This document shows positions 1-5,131 of a stretch of 7,067 nt of DNA, piece after piece. Location: assembly GCA_937893155.1 (NCBI GenBank), contig CALBGU010000006.1:1-7067 (forward strand). Reading direction: 5' to 3'. The stretch's first letter is position 1. Every line of letters starts with the position of its first letter. The stretch is from an uncultured Treponema sp. (GTDB lineage: Bacteria > Spirochaetota > Spirochaetia > Treponematales > Treponemataceae). Both the position numbers and the translations under genes were made by a program. Below the pieces are notes generated by a model, which did no database searches, had not been told where the DNA came from, and saw nothing but the letters and a program-made list of their open reading frames with translations.

Positions 1-1249
1 CTTGCGCCAGCTGCGGGTTCAATTTTCCGTCAAACGTGATGATAGCTTCTTTGAAACTCGCAAACTTCTTGCAGCAATTCAACAAATCGGCGATAAATTC
101 CTTGTCGATAGACTTGCCGTACACATTGAGGTTTGCCGAAATCTCGTCGAGTTCGTCGCTGTAATCGTCCAAGAACGCATACAAATACGCCAGCGCGTCG
201 CAATTCTCGTATCCTGAAAGATTCTTGCTTGCAAAGAGCTGATTAAGGTCGTCAACGTAGTATTTGAGCTGATTGTGAAAGCCTTTCGGAAAGAGCTTTT
301 TCACGTCGGAGCGGATAAGAGCGACTTTCTGCTCTTTGTGAATCGACTGCATCGTAGTAATCACTCGTTCGCTCACTTCGCGTGCATAAAGGTCAGCAAT
401 ATTCTTTCGCTGCACGCTGGAGTTTATCGCAAGGTCAGGATTTGAGTTGATGAGCTTGCACATCATCTCGAAAATCGGCTCTTCCTCGTGCGCACTCAAA
501 CTCAAAATCAGCTTTGACCATTCTTCAACATTGATGACGTATTTGCCAGAAACGTTGTTGATAAACTCAAAGACGCTCTTCCAATCCTTGACCGAAAGCA
601 ATGCCTTTAGCAAGCTCTCAAAGTCAGAAAGACGCTCGGCGACATACATTCCCCACACTTTGCCAAAATGCGGCTTTTTCTTAAAGTTCATCTCCTGCAA
701 ATCGGGAGAGAACATACGAAGCAGTGCATAGTAATCGAAAGAGCAGAACGAGCGCAAAATATAAAGCGAGCTGTAAATATTGTTTATCGCCTCAACTCTT
801 TCCGACGTAAACTCATTATTGAATTCGTGCAGAAGCGATTTAACCTCTTTCGACAGCTCCATATATTTTACTTTTTTGCTCTTCTCCCACAGCGCGTCTT
901 CCTCCAGTGCGTCGAGGATTTCAAGCTGTCTCATGCTCATCATATCGCGCAAGATTTTATTATACGATTTTTCGACATCGAACGAGGTGTTGAAAAACTC
1001 CTGTACCGAGCTTGTTTGCCTGTAAATGTCGTAAAAATAGCGCGCAAAATCAGCATTCACCTTTGCCGTAAATGAGCTGTAATATGAGCTGAACGAGCTT
1101 TTCTGCACCTTTTTCGTAATTTCATTTAGCCTCACTTTTGTTTGCTTGTCTACTTTGTCCACGCCAAAAAGGAGGTCTAATACCCTGCTCCAAAAAGAAG
1201 GACCTGCAAGTTCCTTTGTATCTTCTGTTGTATTTGTTTCCTTAGCCAT
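1..1249 (-). CDS. DUF5312-like helical protein of unknown function, C-terminus cut off by the left edge
   Basis: The reverse strand reads open without a stop from an ATG at 1249 to the window edge, giving 416 residues. It begins MAKETNTTED and soon has FWSRVLDLLFGVDKVDKQ (about residues 19-36). The rest is rich in charged and aromatic residues, mostly predicted alpha-helical, with no signal peptide, no clear membrane segment and no catalytic motif I recognise. The N-terminal pattern (FW-x-x-(V/L)-x-x-LFFG-like, then a K/R-rich helix and a F-x-x-YY-like stretch) resembles the treponemal family I know as DUF5312, whose function is unknown; this rests on memory, not a search. The start is chosen because no other ATG lies in frame until about residue 103, and because a TATAAT lies 7 bases upstream. 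No proper Shine-Dalgarno is present: an AAGG sits one base from the ATG, too close to act. The gene is divergent from the chemoreceptor. Being a real coding region is near certain; the family name is moderate. Confidence 0.8.
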   Translation of the reverse strand, partial: MAKETNTTEDTKELAGPSFWSRVLDLLFGVDKVDKQTKVRLNEITKKVQKSSFSSYYSSFTAKVNADFARYFYDIYRQTSSVQEFFNTSFDVEKSYNKILRDMMSMRQLEILDALEEDALWEKSKKVKYMELSKEVKSLLHEFNNEFTSERVEAINNIYSSLYILRSFCSFDYYALLRMFSPDLQEMNFKKKPHFGKVWGMYVAERLSDFESLLKALLSVKDWKSVFEFINNVSGKYVINVEEWSKLILSLSAHEEEPIFEMMCKLINSNPDLAINSSVQRKNIADLYAREVSERVITTMQSIHKEQKVALIRSDVKKLFPKGFHNQLKYYVDDLNQLFASKNLSGYENCDALAYLYAFLDDYSDELDEISANLNVYGKSIDKEFIADLLNCCKKFASFKEAIITFDGKLNPQLAQ

Positions 1250-1256
1250 ACCTTGA

Positions 1257-1285
1257 ATTATAATTTTATTTCGCCAAAATTCACG
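1257..1285 (-). promoter_or_regulatory. Putative promoter of the left-edge gene (TATAAT 7 bases before ATG)
   Basis: On the minus strand a perfect -10 box TATAAT occupies 1262-1257. The best -35 candidates near 1279-1285 (GTGAAT or CGTGAA) are weak, about three of six matches. Transcription would be expected to begin at about 1250, directly before the ATG at 1249, so the mRNA would have essentially no leader. The box lies within the palindrome ATTATAAT (1257-1264), so it also reads as TATAAT on the plus strand and its direction is not certain from sequence. Confidence 0.45.
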
Positions 1286-1370
1286 CCTGCCGCCCTGTTT
1301 TTGCAAATTTTTTGGGAGGTGACACAGCGGGGAATGAAGCAAATGCGCTCTCGGCACGCCGTAAGCCGTC

Positions 1371-1534
1371 GGGAATGCCTTTCTCTTAAATAAAGCTGAA
1401 TATTCCTTCAAGGGAATGGCGTTCTTTTAAAATAGGCTGAACGTTCTCTCAAGGGAATGACGTTCTCTTAAATCAGGCTGAACGTTCCCTCAAGGGAATA
1501 ACCTTCTTTTAAATCAAGCTGAAGATTCCCTATG
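1371..1534. repeat. Four tandem imperfect 41-bp repeats, each able to fold into a hairpin
   Basis: Units start at 1371, 1412, 1453 and 1494, each exactly 41 bp. They open with GGGAAT and, in the best copies, close with GAACGTTCCCTCAA. By hand alignment to the third unit, unit 2 matches 36 of 41 positions, unit 1 matches 34 and unit 4 matches 32; unit 4 diverges in its last three bases. Within a unit, positions 1-5 (GGGAA) can pair with 33-37 (TTCCC), and 9-13 (CGTTC) with 28-32 (GAACG), around a 14-base loop containing TTAAA. A GGGAATG heptamer also lies at 1330, exactly 41 bp before the first unit, but the rest of that stretch does not match. The unit length is not a multiple of three and the frames are not open across it, so this is not coding. 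Function unknown. Confidence 0.93.
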
Positions 1535-1576
1535 GCAAGAAAGCGGCTGGGGAAAAAAGTGAACAGAAAAATGCAA

Positions 1577-1588
1577 TGCCGCGCGGCA
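1577..1588. repeat. 12-bp perfect GC-rich palindrome
   Basis: TGCCGCGCGGCA reads the same on both strands and lies about 19 bases upstream of the chemoreceptor's putative -35 box. It could be a binding site for a dimeric regulator. It is not a plus-strand terminator because A-rich sequence, not T-rich, follows it. On the minus strand it is followed after four bases by TTTTT-like sequence, so a weak minus-strand terminator is possible. Confidence 0.4.
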
Positions 1589-1606
1589 AAAAGCAAAAAA
1601 TTAACT

Positions 1607-1635
1607 ATGTCAGTGGGGAAAAAGTGGATTATAAT
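1607..1635 (+). promoter_or_regulatory. Putative sigma-70-type promoter of the chemoreceptor gene
   Basis: A perfect -10 box TATAAT at 1630-1635 is preceded by ATGTCA at 1607-1612 (four of six matches to TTGACA) with a 17-bp spacer. Expected transcription start is near 1642, giving a leader of about 70 bases before the ATG at 1713. A second possible -10, TATACT at 1642-1647, has no good -35. I saw no sigma-28 flagellar-type promoter. Confidence 0.6.
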
Positions 1636-1643
1636 TAAAGGTA

Positions 1644-1660
1644 TACTATTTTTTATAGTA
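1644..1660. promoter_or_regulatory. Operator-like inverted repeat at the chemoreceptor transcription start
   Basis: TACTAT (1644-1649) and ATAGTA (1655-1660) are exact inverted repeats separated by TTTTT. The element begins 8 bases after the -10 box, so it would cover roughly +2 to +18. That is a typical place for a repressor site. As an RNA stem it would be short and A-U-rich, so a DNA-binding role is more likely. No regulator is encoded in the window. Confidence 0.4.
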
Positions 1661-1695
1661 AACGAACGAAATAAAATACAAACTAACGTGTTTTT

Positions 1696-1701
1696 GGAGG
1701 G
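1696..1701 (+). promoter_or_regulatory. Shine-Dalgarno site of the chemoreceptor gene
   Basis: GGAGGG lies 11 bases before the ATG at 1713. This fixes the start and is the only convincing ribosome binding site among the four genes, a contrast with the leaderless-looking starts of the other three. Confidence 0.8.
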
Positions 1702-1712
1702 AAAATAGCGAT

Positions 1713-3809
1713 ATGAGTTTTTTCAAATCATTGCAATTCAGACTTATGGTTTTGGTTGTGGCGGTGGCGGTCATCTCGAACGGCGCACTAAGCGTTATTG
1801 CGAAACAGCTTGCGCAATCAACGGTTCAATCGACAGTAAACAGCTTGCTTGACTCGGTTACAGACAATGTGTCGAATATGATAGAAGACGAGCTGGAAAA
1901 GCAGTTCAGATTGTTTGAAGGCATTGCGTCATTAGAGCTTATCAAAGAGCCTGAAGTATCGTATGAAGAAAAAGCTCAGCTATTGCGCACCGTTTCTTCA
2001 ATTTCAAGCGAATATGAAAATATCAGTTTTTACGACAAGGAAGGCAGAGCACTCACGGCGAAAGGACAGCATATTCAGGTAAAGAACCGCGAGTATTTTG
2101 GTGTGGCAATGAGCGGAAGACGCTATGTTTCAGAGCCGTATACGAGTACGGTTACAAACGAGTTGTATCAGACGTTTTCTGTTCCTGTAAAAGACAATGC
2201 AGGGCGCATTATTGGCATTGTTGCTTCAAATATCTACGGCGAAACGATGTCGAAGAAAATTGCGGAGCTGACTAAAAAACTCTCAAACGGCTCGGATATC
2301 ATTGTTATCAGCAGAAAAACAGGCGCGATTATTGCATCGAACACGGTGGACGGCGTGGCGGCGGACGCGAATGTCAACGACGGGAAAATGCCTGCGTCAA
2401 TGAAAAAGATTATTGACAGCGGGCTTATGGACGGAAAACGCGGCGGCGGCGTGTTTTTTGACGAGCGCGACAAAATGAGAAAGTCGGCGGCGTTCAGTCC
2501 GATTGGAAGCACGGATTGGTCAGTGCTGTATACTGTGCCGTACGACAATTTCTTCAGCGGAATGAATAAGATGCTTTCGATGATGCTTTTGTCGCTCAGC
2601 ATCGTGATTATTGCGTCGATTGCGGCGAGCTATTTCACGGCGGCGATTACGGTTAATCCGCTCAAAGTCCTCGCGCGCGCAACGCTGCATTTGTCTTCTG
2701 GAGATGCGGATTTGACACGGCGCATTACGGAAAAGGCGAACGGCGAAGTTCTCGATGTAATCAACGGCTTTAACGGCTTCCTTGAAAAGCTCCACAGCAT
2801 TATTAAGCGGGTGAAAGGTTCTAAGGATTCGTTGAGCCTTGTGGGAACAGACCTTGAAGCGAGCACGATGGACACGAGCGCGGCGATTACCGAGATTTTG
2901 GCGAACATCGAAAGCGTACATTCTCAGGTGAATCATCAAAGCGCAAGCGTTCACCAGACTTCAACGGCGGTTACCGAAATCGCGTCGAACATCGAAAGCC
3001 TCGATAAGATGATTGAGCGCACAACGAACGGAGTGAGCGAGGCGAGTGCGGCTGTTGAAGAGATGATTGGCAACATCAGAAGCGTCAATACGTCGGTTGA
3101 AAAGATGAGCGATTCTTTTGAAACGCTGTCTGCAAGCGCATTGCAGGGAACGCAGATTCAAGCAGGCGTGAACCAAAGGGTTGAAGAGATTAAAGAGATG
3201 AGCGAAACGCTGCAGGAAGCGAACAAGGCGATTTCGTCTATCGCAAGCCAGACGAACCTTCTTGCTATGAACGCGGCTATTGAGGCGGCACACGCAGGAG
3301 ATGCGGGAGCTGGCTTTGCGGTGGTTTCTGACGAAATCCGAAAGCTCTCGGAAACATCGGCGGCGCAGACGAAGACAATCGGCGAGCAGCTCAAGAATAT
3401 TCGCAACGCAATCGGCAGCGTTGTTGACGCAAGCGAGCAGTCAAGCAATGCGTTCCATAATGTGAGCGACAAAATCAACGAAACGGACGAGATTGTGCGG
3501 CAGATTAAGGCGGCAATGCAGGAGCAGAACGAAGGCTCAAAGCAAATCAGTTCGGTGCTTCATTCGATGAACGACAGTGCGCTTGAAGTGCGCAACGCGG
3601 GAAAGCAGATGATGGACGGAAACAAAGCGATTTTGAGCGAAGTGCATAATTTGCAGGACGCGACGGATATGATTCAGAGCAGTATGGAAGAGATGAGCCT
3701 CGGTGCGCGCAAAATCACCGAAACGGGCGAAGCACTCAAGGACATTGCGTCAAACGTCAAAGATTCTATCGACGAAATCGGCGCAGAAATCGATACATTC
3801 ACGGTCTAG
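1713..3809 (+). CDS. Methyl-accepting chemotaxis protein with dCache-type sensor domain
   Basis: A 698-residue transmembrane chemoreceptor that would sense an extracytoplasmic ligand and control CheA kinase through CheW. Segments visible: TM1 at about 11-30; a periplasmic domain at about 35-285 with dCache features, including FYDKEGR, NREYF at 125-129, VPVKD..GRIIGIVAS, and a second lobe ending FSPIGSTDWSVLYTVP (261-276); TM2 at about 287-311; HAMP starting at N315-P316-L317 and including GDADLTRRI; and a coiled-coil signalling bundle at about 370-695. The hairpin tip is canonical (IASQTNLLAMNAAIEAAHAG at 510-529, then GFAVVSDEIRKL), with His527 where many receptors have Arg. From the tip to the C-terminus is about 174 residues, roughly 24 heptads per arm, so this is a long-bundle receptor. 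There is no C-terminal NWETF-type CheR tether. The ligand cannot be told. No other che or flagellar gene is present, so it is an orphan receptor with its own promoter, followed by hairpins. Confidence 0.97.
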   Translation: MSFFKSLQFRLMVLVVAVAVISNGALSVIAKQLAQSTVQSTVNSLLDSVTDNVSNMIEDELEKQFRLFEGIASLELIKEPEVSYEEKAQLLRTVSSISSEYENISFYDKEGRALTAKGQHIQVKNREYFGVAMSGRRYVSEPYTSTVTNELYQTFSVPVKDNAGRIIGIVASNIYGETMSKKIAELTKKLSNGSDIIVISRKTGAIIASNTVDGVAADANVNDGKMPASMKKIIDSGLMDGKRGGGVFFDERDKMRKSAAFSPIGSTDWSVLYTVPYDNFFSGMNKMLSMMLLSLSIVIIASIAASYFTAAITVNPLKVLARATLHLSSGDADLTRRITEKANGEVLDVINGFNGFLEKLHSIIKRVKGSKDSLSLVGTDLEASTMDTSAAITEILANIESVHSQVNHQSASVHQTSTAVTEIASNIESLDKMIERTTNGVSEASAAVEEMIGNIRSVNTSVEKMSDSFETLSASALQGTQIQAGVNQRVEEIKEMSETLQEANKAISSIASQTNLLAMNAAIEAAHAGDAGAGFAVVSDEIRKLSETSAAQTKTIGEQLKNIRNAIGSVVDASEQSSNAFHNVSDKINETDEIVRQIKAAMQEQNEGSKQISSVLHSMNDSALEVRNAGKQMMDGNKAILSEVHNLQDATDMIQSSMEEMSLGARKITETGEALKDIASNVKDSIDEIGAEIDTFTV

Positions 3810-3847
3810 CAGCCAGAGGCTGCTTTGTAAAAGGCACAGCCTGTTTT
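3808..3847 (+). terminator. Tandem hairpins after the chemoreceptor stop codon, probable weak terminator
   Basis: AGCAGCC (3808-3814, overlapping the stop codon) and GGCTGCT (3818-3824) form a 7-bp stem with a 3-base loop, followed by TTG. A second small stem, AGGC (3832-3835) with GCCT (3839-3842), is followed by GTTTTG. The two halves are also a direct repeat (CTGCTTTGTAAAA and CTGTTTTGTAAAA). AGGCTG (3817-3822) can alternatively pair with CAGCCT (3837-3842), which excludes the first stem. The T-tracts are short, so termination may be partial. Confidence 0.5.
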
Positions 3848-3919
3848 GTAAAAAAAGAACTGTCATTATCCCACCTTGACGTGAATAATCTTTTTCACTG
3901 TAATCCAATGAAAATGTAG

Positions 3920-3943
3920 CAAGGGGCTTAAGCCCCTTGTTTC
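3920..3943. terminator. Putative bidirectional intrinsic terminator between convergent genes
   Basis: A 20-bp perfect palindrome, CAAGGGGCTT followed directly by its reverse complement, spans 3920-3939. It would form a GC-rich stem of about 8 bp with a small TTAA loop. On the plus strand TTTC follows it; on the minus strand CTACATTTTC follows. Its position 13 bases past the minus-strand phosphatase stop (3952) and about 110 bases past the chemoreceptor stop fits a shared terminator. The U-tracts are imperfect on both sides. Confidence 0.65.
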
Positions 3944-3951
3944 AATAGACA

Positions 3952-4797
3952 TCAAAAAAAGATTTCCGCATCAAGGGCGCCGAAAATAAAGCGGTCGATA
4001 ACCTCGTCGATTGCGCTTTCGTCGTTGGTGGTGCGCGTGATGTAGTCGCAATGCGGTTTTATCCCCTCTGCGCTGTTTGCCACGCCCACACCAAGCCCTG
4101 CCGCCTTAATCATCGAAAGGTCGTTGAAATTGTCTCCGATTGCAATCGTGTCGGCAATATCCACGCCGAGTTTTTCGGAGAGAATCGCAAGTCCGCGCCC
4201 CTTGTCTACGCCGCGTTTGTTGAACTCGATGTATCGGTTCGACGAAAAACTGACCTCGCAGCCGTCGGCAATCTCGGCAAAATCGCGCTTCATCTGCAAG
4301 CGATACGCCTCGCTTTCGTTCATAAAAAGCACCTTCACGATGTCTTGCCCTTTCAGAAAATCAATGCTCATCTCGCCGATTTCCACCACGTTCATTCGTC
4401 CCGCCACATAATCGCGCTCGCTCTTCGTAAAGTTGTACACATACACAGTATCTTTCGTGTAGGCGTGCATACAAACATCGTAGTCTTTCGCCTTGTCCAC
4501 GAGTGCTTTTGCCGTGCCAAAATCCAGAGAATCAAAATGCAGCAGCCGCTCGCCAGCGTTTTCGGTGATTGCGCCGCCGTTAAACGAAATCACATATTCT
4601 CCCGCTTCGTTCCACAGCCCGATTTCCCTGAGCGTTCCTTCCACGCTCTTGTATCCTCGCCCCGTGGCAAGCACGAAGCGCACCCCCGCCGCTCGCGCCC
4701 TCTGTATTGCCTCCGCATTTTTTGCCGATACCTTGCGCTCACTGTTGAGCAGCGTTTCATCTAAATCACACGCAATAATTTTGTATATTCGTTCCAT
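3952..4797 (-). CDS. Cof-type HAD-IIB family phosphatase
   Basis: A 281-residue soluble cytoplasmic HAD-superfamily hydrolase, close to the usual 265-290 residues of Cof/YidA-like sugar-phosphate and nucleotide phosphatases. All four HAD motifs are visible: motif I DLDETLL with nucleophile Asp11 and acid/base Asp13; motif II ATGR with Thr45; motif III Lys199 in NKRGVDKG; and motif IV GDNFND (221-226) binding Mg2+. The region between motifs II and III (about 85-190) is the C2-type cap that sets substrate range, so the substrate cannot be predicted. The start is placed at MERIYKIIACDLD because the fold begins at once and a TATAAT lies 6 bases upstream. The reading frame stays open 25 codons further upstream, but that stretch covers the promoter and has no domain. 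No Shine-Dalgarno precedes the chosen ATG. It is convergent with the chemoreceptor and divergent from the helicase, so it is probably monocistronic. Confidence 0.95.
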   Translation of the reverse strand: MERIYKIIACDLDETLLNSERKVSAKNAEAIQRARAAGVRFVLATGRGYKSVEGTLREIGLWNEAGEYVISFNGGAITENAGERLLHFDSLDFGTAKALVDKAKDYDVCMHAYTKDTVYVYNFTKSERDYVAGRMNVVEIGEMSIDFLKGQDIVKVLFMNESEAYRLQMKRDFAEIADGCEVSFSSNRYIEFNKRGVDKGRGLAILSEKLGVDIADTIAIGDNFNDLSMIKAAGLGVGVANSAEGIKPHCDYITRTTNDESAIDEVIDRFIFGALDAEIFF

Positions 4798-4803
4798 AGC
4801 GCG

Positions 4804-4833
4804 ATTATAGCACATCAAAACGCTCGCCTGCAA
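4804..4833 (-). promoter_or_regulatory. Promoter of the HAD phosphatase gene, predicting a leaderless mRNA
   Basis: On the minus strand, TTGCAG (4833-4828) and a perfect TATAAT (4809-4804) are separated by 18 bp, and the -10 is extended by an upstream TG (TGCTATAAT). Only six bases (CGCGCT) separate the -10 box from the ATG at 4797, so transcription should start at or next to the A of the ATG. Confidence 0.75.
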
Positions 4834-4865
4834 TGCACTTCGAGCTTCGAGCGAACACCGATGTC

Positions 4866-5072
4866 GGCTCAACGTTGAAACACGCTCAACGCTCGCCCGA
4901 AGCGTATCTTTGCGCTAACGTTAGCACACTAAATGCGCTAGGCTTAGCACACTCAATGCGCTAACGTTAGCGCATTGTAAGCATACGGTAAGGCATTGCT
5001 GTCGCGTACGCTAAGAGCCGAGGACGAAAGACGGTAAGAGCCGAGGAGGGAAGACGGGCTGGGCGGAAACGG
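4866..5072. repeat. Array with 23-bp periodicity, decaying from palindromic to non-palindromic units
   Basis: The clearest part is three tandem 23-bp units at 4911-4933, 4934-4956 and 4957-4979, sharing TGCGCTA....TTAGC. A second clear pair of 23-bp units is at 5012-5034 and 5035-5057 (TAAGAGCCGAGGA then AAGACGG, two mismatches). Weaker matches keep the same phase: GCATACGGTAAGG at 4981 against GCGTACGCTAAGAG at 5004, and an AACGTT centre at 4871-4876, exactly 46 bp (two periods) before the one at 4917-4922. Core units contain the 12-bp palindrome GCTAACGTTAGC. The period is not a multiple of three, which argues against coding. The two clear blocks are certain; a single array linking them is inference. 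Confidence 0.8.
4954..4977. repeat. 24-bp perfect palindrome within the 23-bp array
   Basis: CAATGCGCTAAC followed directly by its reverse complement gives 24 bp with no mismatch, centred between 4965 and 4966. It has no T-tract after it on either strand, so it is not an obvious terminator. It lies between two divergent promoters, about 120 bp from one -35 box and 119 bp from the other, so it could be a shared regulator-binding site or a site for a chromosome-organising protein. Confidence 0.85.
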
Positions 5073-5095
5073 CAAAAGGGGCAAATGCGGAAAAA

Positions 5096-5124
5096 TTGCC
5101 AAAGGCGATATTCACCGCTATAAT
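5096..5124 (+). promoter_or_regulatory. Promoter of the helicase gene, predicting a leaderless mRNA
   Basis: TTGCCA (5096-5101) and a perfect TATAAT (5119-5124) are separated by exactly 17 bp. The -10 box ends seven bases before the ATG at 5132, so transcription should begin at about 5131-5132, on or beside the start codon. No Shine-Dalgarno is present in the 20 bases before the ATG. Confidence 0.8.
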
Positions 5125-5131
5125 ACACTAT

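Larger units (their letters stand above)
1250..1712. other. Divergent intergenic region, 463 bases, no confident gene
   Basis: This gap separates the minus-strand left gene from the plus-strand chemoreceptor. It holds the left gene's putative promoter (1257-1285), four tandem 41-bp repeats (1371-1534), a 12-bp GC palindrome (1577-1588), the chemoreceptor promoter (1607-1635), an inverted repeat just after it (1644-1660) and a ribosome binding site (1696-1701). The only coding possibility I noticed is a 19-codon ORF at 1334-1393 behind a GGGAGGTGA at 1314-1322; it is too short to call. Confidence 0.8.
4798..5131. other. Divergent intergenic region between phosphatase and helicase, 334 bases, no gene
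   Basis: It contains two outward-facing promoters at its ends (4804-4833 minus, 5096-5124 plus). Most of the space between is an imperfect array with 23-bp periodicity (about 4866-5072), including a 24-bp palindrome (4954-4977). Open frames here are extensions of the flanking genes' frames or their antisense and show no protein-like features. Confidence 0.8.

Noticed and set aside
2..1075. Plus-strand open frames over the left gene
   Set aside because: They are antisense to a single uninterrupted 416-codon frame with protein-like composition and a promoter; the overlapping plus-strand frames are low-quality shadows.
1169..1178. AAGGAGGTCT, a perfect Shine-Dalgarno-like string on the plus strand
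   Set aside because: It lies within the minus-strand left gene and is not followed by a supported plus-strand reading frame.
1371..1534. CRISPR array
   Set aside because: The 41-bp units repeat along their whole length without unique spacers, and no cas gene is present.
2234..3478. Minus-strand open frames and a small plus frame inside the chemoreceptor gene
   Set aside because: They are shadows of a repetitive coiled-coil coding sequence; the chemoreceptor frame explains the conservation seen.
4051..4810. Plus-strand open frames over the phosphatase
   Set aside because: They are antisense to a full-length HAD protein with all four motifs and have no domain of their own.
4798..4872. 25-residue N-terminal extension of the phosphatase from an upstream ATG at 4872
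   Set aside because: The extension covers the -35 and -10 boxes, lacks a Shine-Dalgarno, and HAD proteins of this family start directly before the DxD motif.
4911..4979. Integron attC sites or insertion-sequence ends
   Set aside because: The units are short direct repeats with a palindromic core; there is no integrase or transposase, no target-site duplication and no cassette structure.
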